DNA of 64,000 nucleotides from an uncultured Anaerolineae bacterium (GCA_905479495.1 CAJQMR010000006.1:1-64000); one strand, 5' to 3'. Shown: positions 16,990 to 25,832, counted from the first letter of the stretch. Numbers and translations are program-made. The notes: generated from the letters alone by a model not told the origin.

Positions 16990-17070
16990 TTTTTCGGTAA
17001 TCGGTGATCGGTAATCGGTGGTCGCTGATCGGTTTTTACCGATTACGGCTCACCGTTTACCGCTTACCGT
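16990..17070. repeat. Intra-operon stuttered hairpin, ATCGGTA words
   Basis: TCGGTAATCGGTGATCGGTA and GGTGGTCGCTGATCGG face ACCGATTACGGCTCACCG and ACCGCTTACCG, so the spacer between the carboxyltransferase and biotin carboxylase genes can fold into a long stem. The same word family is found in frame inside the glycosyltransferase at 43919-43962. Confidence 0.85.
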
Positions 17071-18615
17071 CTAAAGGGGAATATTCCCATGCTTCTTCGG
17101 TGGGTTATGATCTCGTTTGTTTTGCAGCATGTTTAGGGCGTTGATGAGGCGGGGGCGCGTCTGGCTGGGTTCAATAACGTCATCAACGTAACCGCGCCGG
17201 GCCGCTTCGTAGGGATTGGCGAATTGTTCCCGGTAATCATCAACCAGTTCTGCTTTGCGGGCGACGGGGTCTTCTGCACCATTTAATTCGCGGCGGAAAA
17301 TGATGTTGACTGCGCCATCTGGTCCCATCACGGCCACTTCGGCCGTAGGCCAGGCCAGGTTCAAATCTGAGCGGATGTGCTTGCTGTTCATGACGCAGTA
17401 GGCCCCACCGTACGCCTTGCGGGTAACCACAGTGATTTTGGGCACGGTGGCTTCACAGAAAGCGTAAAGTAATTTGGCCCCGTGGCGAATAATCCCGCCA
17501 TGCTCCTGGTTAACGCCAGGCAAAAAGCCGGGTACGTCTTCAAACACAATCAGAGGAATGTTGAAGCTGTCGCAGAAGCGGACAAAGCGACCTGCTTTTT
17601 CGCTGGCGGCGATGTCCAGCACCCCGGCCAGCACCATCGGCTGGTTGGCCACAATGCCAACAGAAAAGCCGCCCAAACGGGCAAAGCCCACCACAATGTT
17701 CTGGGCAAAATGTTCCTGAATTTCGTAAAAAATGCCATCGTCCATGATGAGGTGGATGGCGTCTTTGATGTCGTACGGCTTATTGGGATTGTCGGGGACG
17801 ATATTGTTGAGGGCGGTTTCGGTACGCAGGCTGTCGTCTTTGCTGGGGACGAAGGGCGGGTCTTCCATGTTATTGGAGGGCAGGTAGCTCATCAATTCGC
17901 GGATGAGGTACAGGGCATCTGCTTCCGTTTCGGCAGCCATGTGGGCTACGCCGCTTTTACTGTTGTGGGTCATGGCTCCGCCCAATTCTTCAAAGGAGAC
18001 TTCTTCGCCGGTAACGGTTTTGACCACGTCTGGCCCGGTGATGAACATGTAGCTGCTTTCTTTGACCATGTAAATGAAGTCGGTGAGGGCGGGTGAGTAG
18101 ACTGCGCCACCCGCGCAGGGCCCCATGATGGCGCTGATTTGGGGAACGACGCCGGAAGCCAGGGTGTTGCGCAGGAAGATGTCGGCGTAGCCACCCAGGC
18201 TGACTACACCTTCCTGGATGCGTGCCCCACCGGAGTCATTCAGACCAATCACAGGTGCGCCGTTGCGCATGGCCATATCCATGATCTTGCAGATTTTTTC
18301 GGCATGAACCTGGCTGAGGCTGCCGCCAAAAACGGTGAAGTCCTGGCTGAAGACGTAAACGAGACGGCCGTCTACCGTTCCCCAGCCCGTCACCACGCTA
18401 TCACCCAGGAATTTTTGCTTGTCCATGCCAAAGTTGCGTTCACGATGAGTAACAAAGGCGTCGATCTCGCGGAAGGAGCCTTTGTCTAGCAGAAGGTCGA
18501 TCCGCTCGCGGGCGGTCATTTTCCCTTTTTCTTTGTGACGGGCAACACGCTCGGGCCCGCCGCCTTGCTGTGATTGTTCTCTTAAATTCTGAAGTTTTTC
18601 GAGTTTATCGCTCAT
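17071..18615 (-). CDS. Acyl-CoA carboxylase carboxyltransferase subunit (propionyl-CoA carboxylase beta type)
   Basis: 514 residues: the full crotonase-like double domain of PccB/MmdA. Landmarks are [12 protein letters not shown] (about 165-176), which with the [10 protein letters not shown] loop builds the acyl-CoA oxyanion hole, and, in the C-terminal half, D-V-P-G-F-L-P-G and [12 protein letters not shown]. It transfers CO2 from carboxybiotin to acetyl- or propionyl-CoA. It is the first gene of the three-gene operon. It feeds fatty-acid precursors or methylmalonyl-CoA metabolism; which acyl-CoA is preferred is not visible. Confidence 0.95.
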   Translation of the reverse strand: MSDKLEKLQNLREQSQQGGGPERVARHKEKGKMTARERIDLLLDKGSFREIDAFVTHRERNFGMDKQKFLGDSVVTGWGTVDGRLVYVFSQDFTVFGGSLSQVHAEKICKIMDMAMRNGAPVIGLNDSGGARIQEGVVSLGGYADIFLRNTLASGVVPQISAIMGPCAGGAVYSPALTDFIYMVKESSYMFITGPDVVKTVTGEEVSFEELGGAMTHNSKSGVAHMAAETEADALYLIRELMSYLPSNNMEDPPFVPSKDDSLRTETALNNIVPDNPNKPYDIKDAIHLIMDDGIFYEIQEHFAQNIVVGFARLGGFSVGIVANQPMVLAGVLDIAASEKAGRFVRFCDSFNIPLIVFEDVPGFLPGVNQEHGGIIRHGAKLLYAFCEATVPKITVVTRKAYGGAYCVMNSKHIRSDLNLAWPTAEVAVMGPDGAVNIIFRRELNGAEDPVARKAELVDDYREQFANPYEAARRGYVDDVIEPSQTRPRLINALNMLQNKRDHNPPKKHGNIPL

Positions 18616-18699
18616 TGACCAATTCCAAATAACAATGATGCCAATTCCTGATGCATTTCTGGAATTGGCTTGTGGTTGCCGCTAACTTTATAAGGTAAG

Positions 18700-19131
18700 T
18701 TATTTCTTGAAGCAACCAAAATGAAAGTAGGTGTGGGCGGCGCGCCGGAGCGCCCACCATGTAAATAAGATGCTGCCGATTAAAATAAGGCTGGTAAGCA
18801 GCCATAAGGACCAGTTGCGCGGTGGCTGAGCAAACAACAGCCACACGGCCGTTTCGTAAACTGTGTATCCAGCGATGGTGAGGGGAATGGCGTTGATGGT
18901 CAACGGCCGTTTCCGCCATAGCTGCCACGCCAGGCCAAAAAATAACAATGTAAAAATAATCGCCGCTGTCAAACGCAGGCGCGGATCGGGTTGAAGATTC
19001 AGAACATCTTGTAAATCGAGCTGTTGGCCAATAGCAATGGCTCGCCCAAGGTTCCAGGTTCCTAAAAAAATAACACTCCAAAAAGTAATAGTTACGGTGC
19101 GAGGACGCTTTGGAGATGAAAAGCCACTCAT
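18700..19131 (-). CDS. Small integral membrane protein, unknown function
   Basis: 143 residues with four predicted membrane helices (about 13-32, 54-70, 78-99, 107-127) and a basic C-terminus H-T-Y-F-H-F-G-C-F-K-K. No recognisable motif. A longer ORF in another frame over the same DNA lacks this hydrophobic periodicity, so I prefer this one. It contains two copies of the iterated palindrome, as do native genes here. Confidence 0.65.
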   Translation of the reverse strand: MSGFSSPKRPRTVTITFWSVIFLGTWNLGRAIAIGQQLDLQDVLNLQPDPRLRLTAAIIFTLLFFGLAWQLWRKRPLTINAIPLTIAGYTVYETAVWLLFAQPPRNWSLWLLTSLILIGSILFTWWALRRAAHTYFHFGCFKK

Positions 19132-19206
19132 TACAAAAATTATAGAGGATTGGGTCGGAGTTGTCAGATATTTGCCCTGGAGCCTGGGAACGGCGCATAA
19201 TTACGG

Positions 19207-19275
19207 GGGTAGTGGCTGGTGGTTAGCGGCTGGTGGCTGGTAACCACCAACTAGCAACCAACCACTAACCACCAA
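19207..19275. repeat. Stuttered hairpin, GGCTGGTGGTTA words
   Basis: GTGGCTGGTGGTTAGCGGC, with a second GGTGGCTGG, faces AACCACCAACTAGC and AACCAACCACTAACCACC, directly upstream of the CBM9-like gene and its AAAGGAAA ribosome site. Confidence 0.85.
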
Positions 19276-19286
19276 AAGGAAATCTC

Positions 19287-20231
19287 ATGAACGAACCACA
19301 GCGCAATATGGATGAGGATTGGGAAGGGCTGGAACTGGAATCACCCCGCAGCGGTTCGCAAATGATGCTGTATGCCGGAATTGGCATTGCTGTCTTGTTC
19401 GGCCTGGTGGTGTGTGTGGTAGCGGGTTATTTTATTTGGGCACAGTTTCGGGATCGCAGCGATGTAGCCCAAACCCCAACCATTGCCGTGCCAACTTCTG
19501 CTGTGGGGGAAACGGCCGTTTCCCCCACAGAAACAGTCGTCATCGCGCCAACCAGCACGCTGCCTGCCACCGTTGCCGCCAATTTAGGCGCAGTACAAGC
19601 AGAAAGGCTGGCAGCCGCGCCAACCATTGATGGCAGCTTGAGTGAATGGGGCAGCGTCGCTGCCGTGCGTTCAGATAATCGTGTTTACAGCGTGGCCGGT
19701 TGGGATGGTTCGGAAGATTTAACGGCCGTTTGGCAGCTCGCCTGGGACAATGGAAATTTATATGTTGCGGTCACCGTGACGGACGATACGCACGTGCAAA
19801 CCGCCAGCGGTAACCAGATTTTTCGTGGGGACAGCGTGGATATGCAGTTTGACACGGCGCGTAATGCCGATTTTGGTGATGGCCTCAGCCCCGATGATTT
19901 CCAGATTACCCTATCGCCGGGCAATTTTGCGGGCAGTGGCCCATCGGCTTTCCGCTACCAGGGCACAGCCAGTGGGGCAATTTTGGACGCACCGGGCGGC
20001 AACAACGTCACCGTGGCGGCCCAGCAAACTGGCAGCGGCTACACGCTAGAAGCCGCCATCCCCTGGCTTGACCTCAATCTGGAACCGAGTGAAGGGCTAA
20101 CCATCGGTTTAGCGCTTAATGCCAACGATAATGACACGCCGGGAACGGCCGTGCAAGAAGTGATGATGTCTAACATGCCCAACCGCACGTTGACCAACCC
20201 AACGACGTGGGGGACGCTTACCTTGAAGTAA
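19287..20231 (+). CDS. Membrane-anchored protein with CBM9/DOMON-like domain
   Basis: 314 residues: a short acidic cytoplasmic N-terminus, one membrane helix (about 29-52), a Thr/Pro/Val-rich stalk (about 60-100), and a C-terminal domain from 105. The last starts A-P-T-I-D-G-S-L-S-E-W, then Y-V-A-V-T-V-T-D-D and G-D-S-V-D-M-Q-F-D-T, the pattern of carbohydrate-binding module 9 (DOMON-like) domains. It probably displays a sugar- or heme-binding module on the cell surface. Clear ribosome site AAAAGGAAATCTC before ATG. The stalk coding contains a perfect 30-bp palindrome (19501-19530). Confidence 0.82.
   Translation: MNEPQRNMDEDWEGLELESPRSGSQMMLYAGIGIAVLFGLVVCVVAGYFIWAQFRDRSDVAQTPTIAVPTSAVGETAVSPTETVVIAPTSTLPATVAANLGAVQAERLAAAPTIDGSLSEWGSVAAVRSDNRVYSVAGWDGSEDLTAVWQLAWDNGNLYVAVTVTDDTHVQTASGNQIFRGDSVDMQFDTARNADFGDGLSPDDFQITLSPGNFAGSGPSAFRYQGTASGAILDAPGGNNVTVAAQQTGSGYTLEAAIPWLDLNLEPSEGLTIGLALNANDNDTPGTAVQEVMMSNMPNRTLTNPTTWGTLTLK
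19501..19530. repeat. Perfect 30-bp palindrome inside a coding sequence
   Basis: Half-site CTGTGGGGGAAACGG and its exact complement are centred on the iterated octamer. It codes for part of the stalk (G-E-T-A-V-S-P-T-E). Compare the 30-bp palindrome at 8395-8424 with the same AAACGGCCGTTT centre. Confidence 0.95.
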
Positions 20232-20308
20232 GAGAGTGAAAAGTAAAAAGTGAAAAGTAAGAGGTGAGCAACTTTTTGCTTTTCACGTATCACTTTTTGC
20301 TCCATAAA
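20232..20308. repeat. Stuttered hairpin, AGTGAAA words
   Basis: GTGAAAAGTAAAAAGTGAAA and GTAAGAGGTGAGCAA face CTTTTTGCTTTTCACG and TATCACTTTTTGCTCC between the CBM9-like and lipase genes. Same word family as 14011-14101. Confidence 0.8.
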
Positions 20309-20320
20309 ATGGAGAAAGAA

Positions 20321-21151
20321 ATGAAACACGAAGAAGGAACCTTCAAAAGTGCCGATGGACTCGATTTGTATTACCAAAACTGGCTGCCGGACGGTGAGCC
20401 GAAGGCGGTGATTGTGATTGTGCATGGTATGGGGGAGTACGGCGGGCGCTACCGGCATGTGGTGGAGGCTTTGGTGCCCAAGGGGTATGCCATCTACGCG
20501 GCCGATCATCGTGGACACGGCCGTTCGCCCGGCCAGCGCATGTTTGTGAATAAATGGTCAGAATACCTGGATGATTTGGATTTGTTTATTAAACTCGTTA
20601 AGGAGCGCTGGGTGGGACGGCCGTTTTTCTTGTACGGGCACAGCATGGGCGGCAACATTACCCTCAATTACGTTCTGCGCCATCCCGATGGCTACAATGC
20701 CGTCATTGCTTCGGCACCAGCCATAGGCAAGCTGGATATACCGCCCATTATGGCCTTTGTCAGCAAAATTATGTCTCGATTGGCTCCCACCATGAAGGTA
20801 AAAACCAATCTGGAACTCAGCGACATTTCTCGCGATCCGGTGGAGGCCAAAGCGTACGGGGATGACCCGTTGATACAAACATTTGCCACGCCTCGTTTTG
20901 GCGTGGAGCTTCCCGCCTCGGCCGAATGGGCTATGGCCCACGCCACTGAATTTAAACCGCCGCTGCTCATGATTCATGGCGACAGCGACAACATCGTTAA
21001 CGTCTCGGCCAGCCGTAACTTTTATGCCAAGGTGCCGCAGCCAGACAAAAAGCTCATCGTGTACGAAGGCGGCGTCCACGAATCGCATAACGACATCCAC
21101 CGTGAGCAGGTGTTTGCCGATATTGAACAATGGTTGGAAGCGCACTTGTAA
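20321..21151 (+). CDS. Alpha/beta hydrolase, lysophospholipase / monoacylglycerol lipase type
   Basis: 276 residues from ATG 20321, chosen because GGAGAAAG sits just before it; upstream starts lie in the repeat. The catalytic set is complete: oxyanion loop V-H-G-M-G-E-Y, nucleophile elbow G-H-S-M-G-G (Ser near residue 105), acid in H-G-D-S-D-N-I-V, and histidine in G-G-V-H-E-S-H-N-D. The sequence D-H-R-G-H-G-R-S is typical of the PldB/MGLL group (Hydrolase_4). It is soluble, without a signal peptide, and probably removes acyl chains from lysophospholipids or monoglycerides. Confidence 0.9.
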   Translation: MKHEEGTFKSADGLDLYYQNWLPDGEPKAVIVIVHGMGEYGGRYRHVVEALVPKGYAIYAADHRGHGRSPGQRMFVNKWSEYLDDLDLFIKLVKERWVGRPFFLYGHSMGGNITLNYVLRHPDGYNAVIASAPAIGKLDIPPIMAFVSKIMSRLAPTMKVKTNLELSDISRDPVEAKAYGDDPLIQTFATPRFGVELPASAEWAMAHATEFKPPLLMIHGDSDNIVNVSASRNFYAKVPQPDKKLIVYEGGVHESHNDIHREQVFADIEQWLEAHL

Positions 21152-21240
21152 AGAGGTAATTGGGTAATTAAGTAATTGAGTAATTGGGTCATAGAATAGC
21201 AAATTACTCAATTACCCAATTACGCAATTACTCACAATCA
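21152..21240. repeat. Stuttered hairpin, TAATTGGG words
   Basis: TAATTGGGTAATTAAGTAAT and TGAGTAATTGGG face AATTACTCAATTACCCAATT and ACGCAATTACTC around a 14-base loop. Same family as the spacer at 15384-15471. Confidence 0.88.
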
Positions 21241-21273
21241 ACCAGTTAAAATCATATAAAGGTCAAAAATTCA

Positions 21274-21636
21274 ATGGACAAAATAATCATTCGCGATTTG
21301 CTGCTGCGCGGCATCATTGGCATTAATCCCGATGAGCGCGTGAAGCAGCAGGATATTCTTATCAACATGGTCATATGGGCCGATATTCGTCAGGCGGCAG
21401 CCAGTGATGCCATTGAAGATGCCGTCGATTACAAATCGATCACCAAGCGGGTAATCCAGCATGTGGAAGCGTCTTCAGATTTTTTGGTGGAGCGGCTGGT
21501 AACGGATTTGGCTCGAATGGTCATCATGGAGTTTGGTGTGGAACGGGTGCAGGTCCGCGTAGAGAAGCCGGGTGCGCTGCGCTTTGCCGAATCCGTGGGC
21601 ATCGAAATTGAGCGCACTCGCGCCGACTTTGAGTAA
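21274..21636 (+). CDS. folB: Dihydroneopterin aldolase
   Basis: 120 residues covering the whole FolB fold: I-I-I-R-D-L-L-L-R-G-I-I-G at the start, the D-A-V-D-Y-K-S-I-T segment (about 49-57), V-E-R-L-V-T-D-L-A, and the C-terminal V-E-K-P-G-A-L-R-F-A-E-S-V-G. It splits dihydroneopterin to hydroxymethyl-dihydropterin in folate synthesis. The next gene is folK, the following step. The two are separated only by a stuttered hairpin, so they are likely co-transcribed. Confidence 0.94.
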   Translation: MDKIIIRDLLLRGIIGINPDERVKQQDILINMVIWADIRQAAASDAIEDAVDYKSITKRVIQHVEASSDFLVERLVTDLARMVIMEFGVERVQVRVEKPGALRFAESVGIEIERTRADFE

Positions 21637-21760
21637 TTAAAGAGGAACGCAGAGTCGCGCTGAGGAGGCGCAGAGTTGCGCAGAGATTTATAGATTTCCT
21701 CTGTGTAACTCCAAGCAACCGCAGGTTGCCATTCTCCGTGTTTCTCTGTGTTCCACTTTT
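21637..21760. repeat. Stuttered hairpin, CGCAGAG words
   Basis: GAGGAACGCAGAGTCGCGC, GAGGCGCAGAGTTGCGCAGAG and TTTATAGATTTCCTCTGTG through TTTCTCTGTGTTCC form an inverted word repeat between folB and folK. Relatives lie at 41340-41460 and 53040-53118. Confidence 0.8.
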
Positions 21761-21765
21761 ACGAT

Positions 21766-22314
21766 ATGCCAAATCAAGTAGTCATCGCGCTGGGATCGAA
21801 TATTGAGAAGGAGCGGAATTTGCCGCTGGCAATTAAGCTGCTGCGGGAGATGTGTGTGGTAACGGCCGTTTCCCCCATCTACGAAACAGAACCAGTTGGC
21901 CTATTAAACCAGCCGCGCTTTTGGAATACGGCCGTTCTCATCCAAACCGATCTCACAGCCAGCCAAATCAAGCAGCAAATCATTGGCCCCATCGAAACCA
22001 AACTGAAGCGGGTGCGCCAGGCGGATAAAAATGCGCCGCGCACCATTGATGCGGACATTGTGCTGTTTAACGATGCGGTGTTTGAGTATGATGGTGGGGA
22101 CGGCCGTTCCCGCCCTATTCCCGACCCCGATTTGACCAAATTCCCCCATGTCGCCGTACCCGTGGCCGATCTACTGCCAGATTTTCCTCATCCTGAAACC
22201 GGGGAACTGTTGGGGGTGTTGGCTGAAAGATTGTTGGAGGAGGTGGTGGAGGTGTACGGCCGTTCACCCCTAAACCGTGTAGCTGATACTAATAACCAGC
22301 TTTATCCTCGATAA
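21766..22314 (+). CDS. folK: 6-hydroxymethyl-7,8-dihydropterin pyrophosphokinase
   Basis: 182 residues from ATG 21766 (M-P-N-Q-V-V-I-A-L-G-S-N). HPPK signatures: A-L-G-S-N-I-E-K-E-R, S-P-I-Y-E-T-E-P-V-G, F-W-N-T-A-V, then R-T-I-D-A-D-I-V-L-F and P-D-P-D-L-T-K-F-P-H-V-A-V-P. It pyrophosphorylates the pterin made by FolB. Slightly longer than E. coli FolK (159) through a C-terminal tail. Its 3' end overlaps by 13 bases the convergent hypothetical gene. Contains four copies of the iterated octamer. Confidence 0.95.
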   Translation: MPNQVVIALGSNIEKERNLPLAIKLLREMCVVTAVSPIYETEPVGLLNQPRFWNTAVLIQTDLTASQIKQQIIGPIETKLKRVRQADKNAPRTIDADIVLFNDAVFEYDGGDGRSRPIPDPDLTKFPHVAVPVADLLPDFPHPETGELLGVLAERLLEEVVEVYGRSPLNRVADTNNQLYPR

Positions 22315-22958
22315 CCTGTAGTTAAGCCTCGTTTCTCAAACTCGGGACAAAGGTAGGTTTCTTGAACCCATTCCGTCATGGTATTCCATATATGAAATAA
22401 GGCGGCTTTGCTTTTCACTTTTAGATATTCATGTTTGTTGTCCCGAAAACATGCCAAAGTGCCAAAAGCACCGGAGCCAACTGGATGATAATCCGAGAAA
22501 GCACAACTGAAGCAGCATTTCATATAACTTTCGTTGGGAAGTGCAGCTTTTAATTCCAGTAGTTCATCCTCAAACCATCCATGTTTACCGCAAGAGAGAT
22601 ATGATTTTTCGTTAACATCTAAGCGTAGCTGCAATTCTTCGTTTTCAACGCCACCATTCGGAAGAGGTGCTCCCAATCTCAAGTGAATGTGTAAATTTGC
22701 TGGTACAGTGTCCTCTTTGGTCACAATAATTTGAGGCATGTCGCACTCAATTTCACAATCACATAAATCTCCACTACACAAGGTAAAGGACTCCAAAAAA
22801 GTATCGTCTGAAGAGGAGATAGCTTCGAAAGAATCAAAATCTTGCCCGGCAAATGCTACGCTCCTCACCATCATACTCAGCAACTTGCCATCATTGTGGA
22901 TAGTTGTGTTCTCCTCGCCTAGTTTGTCTCGGTATATTGCTGGATATGATTCGTTCAT
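22302..22958 (-). CDS. Cysteine-containing hypothetical protein (DUF6304-like?)
   Basis: 218 residues, AT-richer than its neighbours and with no copy of the iterated octamer, hinting at acquisition. I tentatively see similarity to the DUF6304 group from the C-terminal stretch M-K-C-C-F-S-C-A-F-S-D-Y-H-P-V-G followed by F-G-T-L-A-C-F-R-D-N-K, which could bind metal, and the C-terminal helix ending Y-L-C-P-E-F. The N-terminal half has a cluster S-G-D-L-C-D-C-E-I-E-C. Function unknown; such solitary genes are sometimes immunity proteins. No partner toxin is adjacent. Confidence 0.65.
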   Translation of the reverse strand: MNESYPAIYRDKLGEENTTIHNDGKLLSMMVRSVAFAGQDFDSFEAISSSDDTFLESFTLCSGDLCDCEIECDMPQIIVTKEDTVPANLHIHLRLGAPLPNGGVENEELQLRLDVNEKSYLSCGKHGWFEDELLELKAALPNESYMKCCFSCAFSDYHPVGSGAFGTLACFRDNKHEYLKVKSKAALFHIWNTMTEWVQETYLCPEFEKRGLTTGYRG

Positions 22959-23008
22959 AGTTTGTAATAAATCCTAGCTTTTGTTGCGATAAAGTTTGTT
23001 GAATGTTT

Positions 23009-23776
23009 TCAGGCCAACCGTAAACTAACTGGACAATGATCCGACCCCATCACATCTGCGTGAATGGTAGCTTCGGCAATACGTGGCGCTAAATCGGGGC
23101 TGGTGAAGAAGTAGTCCAGCCGCCAGCCTACGTTACGGCCGCGTGCCCCGCCGATGTAGCTCCACCAGGAATATGCCCCGGTTTGCTCTGGATACAAATG
23201 GCGGAAGCTGTCAACATAGCCCTGCGCCACGATTTCATCCAGCCAAACGCGCTCTTCTGGTAAAAAACCGGTAGTTTTCTGGTTTTGTTTGGGCCGTGCC
23301 AGGTCAATTTCCTTGTGGGCTGTGTTCACATCGCCACAAAAAATGACTGATTTGCCAGAGGCAATCAGCTCGTTGCAAAAGTCCAGAAATGCCGCCTTGT
23401 AGGCCATCTTGAAGGGCACCCGGCTGTGGTCGCGGCTGCCGTTGGGGAAGTAGGCCCCGATGAAGACAAACTCATCATATTCAGCCACGATGGTGCGACC
23501 TTCGCGGTCGTATTCCTCAATACCCAGGCCAATTTGCACCGCGTTTGGCTCCGTTTTGCTGTAGAGCGCCACGCCGCTGTACCCTTTCTTTTCGGCCCAG
23601 GCCCAGTAGGTGTGGTAGCCGTCGGGCTGGCGCAGTTCGGGGGCGAGCTGGTCGGGGTGGCATTTGGTTTCTTGCAGGCTCAGGATGTCGGGTTGGGTCT
23701 GGTGCAGCCAATCGAGGAATCCTTTTTTGTGGGCGGCCCGCAGGCCATTGACGTTCCAGGAGTAAAGTGTTTTCAT
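23009..23776 (-). CDS. xthA: Exodeoxyribonuclease III
   Basis: 255 residues from ATG 23776 (M-K-T-L-Y-S-W-N-V-N-G-L-R-A); the longer frame begins in a repeat. EEP-family signatures: W-N-V-N-G-L-R, L-Q-E-T-K-C, G-Y-S-G-V-A-L-Y-S-K, C-G-D-V-N-T-A-H, W-R-L-D-Y-F and the final S-D-H-C-P-V catalytic Asp-His pair. It cuts at abasic sites and degrades 3' ends in base-excision repair. It appears monocistronic, with a small 5' repeat upstream. Confidence 0.94.
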   Translation of the reverse strand: MKTLYSWNVNGLRAAHKKGFLDWLHQTQPDILSLQETKCHPDQLAPELRQPDGYHTYWAWAEKKGYSGVALYSKTEPNAVQIGLGIEEYDREGRTIVAEYDEFVFIGAYFPNGSRDHSRVPFKMAYKAAFLDFCNELIASGKSVIFCGDVNTAHKEIDLARPKQNQKTTGFLPEERVWLDEIVAQGYVDSFRHLYPEQTGAYSWWSYIGGARGRNVGWRLDYFFTSPDLAPRIAEATIHADVMGSDHCPVSLRLA

Positions 23777-23815
23777 GCGGTCATTGTACCGTTTTTGGCG
23801 ACCCTGATCATCTGA

Positions 23816-23936
23816 ATTGTCATTCTGAATGGAGCGCAGCGAAATGAAGAATCCCACCGGAGGCATTTTTGTCAAAATCTTGCCCGCAATGGGTGAACCC
23901 CTTAGGGATGCTTCGCTACGCTCAGCATGACAGGGG
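23816..23936. repeat. GTCATTCTGA-type inverted repeat
   Basis: TTGTCATTCTGAATGGAGCG plus AGCGAAATGAAGAATCCC faces GGGATGCTTCGCTACGCTC plus AGCATGACAGG. This REP-like sequence (GTCATTCTGAGCG...GAAGAATC) is common between genes in several phyla. It separates the DUF1990-like and xthA genes. Confidence 0.75.
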
Positions 23937-23943
23937 AAGGTTT

Positions 23944-24549
23944 TTAGGCGAGGACGGCTTGTTTGAAGTTTTGCAGGCCGCGCTGGTGGGCGGATTTTTG
24001 CCGGGCGCGCATGAAGTTGTAGTTACGGGTTGGTTCCTCGGGCGCGGGGCGAGAAATGGCTTTGACAGTGAGCATCAGCTCGTTGTCATCGCGCCACTCC
24101 AGGCAGGCGGTCCATTCGCCTTGTTCTACGTGGTTGCCTATGGTAATCAGGGTGAAGCCGTAGCGGCGCGGTTCGGTAATGACCTGACGCACTTCGTTCA
24201 TGGTGATGACGTCTACAATTGGCTTGCCGAAGAGAGAAAAGAGGTGAATGCGCTGCACGATGCGGTCGCCAACCTGCGCCCAGCGGTTCCACAGGCTAAA
24301 GTCGCTGGTCTGGTTGAGTACCTCGTGGGGATAAAACTGGTAGCGCATGAGGAGGTCTGAGGCTTTGCGGAAGAGACGGCCGTCTTCATCCACACCCAAT
24401 GAAAGTTCATATTCATCTACATGCCAGCTGTCGTCAAGTGGCTGCCCCGGTTTGTAAGACAGAGGTGACTTATTCCAGACGTCCAGATATTTCACGTCGC
24501 AGCAGCCATCGTCAAACCAATTTAGTTTTGCTGTAGTGAAGAGTTTCAT
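23944..24549 (-). CDS. DUF1990-like protein
   Basis: 201 residues from ATG 24549, preceded by AAAAAGAGGCACCTG; the longer frame start is unsupported. The pattern Y-Q-F-Y-P-H-E-V-L, V-G-D-R-I-V-Q-R, then R-R-Y-G-F-T-L-I-T-I-G-N-H-V-E-Q-G-E-W and the late A-I-S-R-P-A matches the DUF1990 fold (lipid-binding-like). No catalytic motif is known for this family. It lies between xthA and an alpha/beta hydrolase on the other strand, with no evident operon. Confidence 0.7.
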   Translation of the reverse strand: MKLFTTAKLNWFDDGCCDVKYLDVWNKSPLSYKPGQPLDDSWHVDEYELSLGVDEDGRLFRKASDLLMRYQFYPHEVLNQTSDFSLWNRWAQVGDRIVQRIHLFSLFGKPIVDVITMNEVRQVITEPRRYGFTLITIGNHVEQGEWTACLEWRDDNELMLTVKAISRPAPEEPTRNYNFMRARQKSAHQRGLQNFKQAVLA

Positions 24550-24799
24550 CAGGTGCCTCTTTTTACATGTTGTTGGTATGCAGGCAAGCGTTGATACGTA
24601 AATTATAGACAATTTGCCTAAAAGAATCGCCGCTCTTTAGTCCTATTCTAACAAGTGAGAAATCTCGCAACAACCACAGAATGATCCGAACGTCTGACAA
24701 AAGCCGTTACAAACGGCCGTAACCGAGTGAAAGATGAGTGAATTTTTCTGGACCGCCCAATTTATTGGCGATTGCCTTGCCCGATGTTAAGGTTGAACC

Positions 24800-25717
24800 A
24801 TGTTTCCCTTTAATTTGAATTTACGACAAACTGTGGTGCAGCAGATTGACAAAGCGGTGCTGTACAGCCTGAATCGTCGTGTGCCGGATTCATTAGAATC
24901 TAGCGTTGGCGATGGACCTGCTTTTGAGGCGGTGCTGGCCCAAACGTCGGTGGATCGGCAGAAAACGGCCGCATACCATCTCACAGCTCCTGGCGAACAC
25001 ACCGTTACCCTGCAATCCCCCATGGGCGAGTTGGTTTGCCGGGTGCAGGTGCGCCCGGCGGTTGATCCAGAGGCCCCGCTGCTGCTGTTTCATCACGGTT
25101 TTAATGAGTATCCGTACACCAACAGTTGGCGGCGGCTTTTCCCCACGGCCGTTCCCCTACCCGTGCACACCGTTTGCGTGCAGGCTCCCTTTCATAATAG
25201 TTGGCTAGAGCCGGTTGATATCGGGTTTGCCTCGGTGCAAAACGTGTACCAGATTTTTGCCGGGTCGCTGCGAATTATGGAATTGGTGCAGCACCAGTTT
25301 GAAGCAGAAGGTGCGGCTTACACGGTGGCCTCCGGTATTAGCTGGGGCGGGATCACCAGCCTGCTGTATGAAGGGTTATGGCAACAGACACGTGGCGTTA
25401 TCCCCATGCTATCCTCGCCCAATTTGGCTCAGGTCATTTGGGACATTTCTGATTTGTTTGATCGCCCCATGCAGCTCACGCAGGCAGAACTTCAGAAGCA
25501 TCTGGACTTCACACCTTATTACGAACAGTGTGCTCCGGATCGCGTCTTTCCCTTGCTCGGCGAGGATGATTTGTTTTTTAGGATGGAAAATCATGCAGAC
25601 CTGTTTGCGGAACGGCCGTTGGTCACCATCCCCGCCGGACACATCTCAGCCATGTGGCACAGTGCCTCCATGCGCGACCACATCCTCAACATCTTGAGCC
25701 AATTGGAAACGAGGTAA
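24800..25717 (+). CDS. Alpha/beta hydrolase fold protein
   Basis: 305 residues. Oxyanion region F-H-H-G-F-N-E-Y-P-Y-T-N-S-W (about 98-111), nucleophile elbow S-G-I-S-W-G-G-I-T (Ser near 183, G-x-S-x-G-G type), a late acidic patch G-E-D-D-L-F, and H in P-A-G-H-I-S-A-M-W-H. No signal peptide. The first 65 residues are an unusual N-terminal cap. Substrate unknown. Two hairpins follow the stop codon and probably end transcription. Confidence 0.75.
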   Translation: MFPFNLNLRQTVVQQIDKAVLYSLNRRVPDSLESSVGDGPAFEAVLAQTSVDRQKTAAYHLTAPGEHTVTLQSPMGELVCRVQVRPAVDPEAPLLLFHHGFNEYPYTNSWRRLFPTAVPLPVHTVCVQAPFHNSWLEPVDIGFASVQNVYQIFAGSLRIMELVQHQFEAEGAAYTVASGISWGGITSLLYEGLWQQTRGVIPMLSSPNLAQVIWDISDLFDRPMQLTQAELQKHLDFTPYYEQCAPDRVFPLLGEDDLFFRMENHADLFAERPLVTIPAGHISAMWHSASMRDHILNILSQLETR

Positions 25718-25832
25718 GCGCCCTTTCTGGTAGTGACGCATTTGCCAGAACTAATAAACTATTTAACTTTGTCTCAGGTTTGGCTTAAGTAAGGGCGGTA
25801 TTCTCATAATCAGAAGTCGCCAAAAGAAGTGT

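Noticed and set aside
18605-19198. 197-codon ORF overlapping the small membrane protein
   Set aside because: Another frame of the same DNA; the 143-codon frame has regular membrane helices, this one does not.
15384-21240. AATTACTC tandem words as a CRISPR-like array
   Set aside because: Repeat units are 8-9 bases without spacers of constant length and fold back on themselves; no cas genes.
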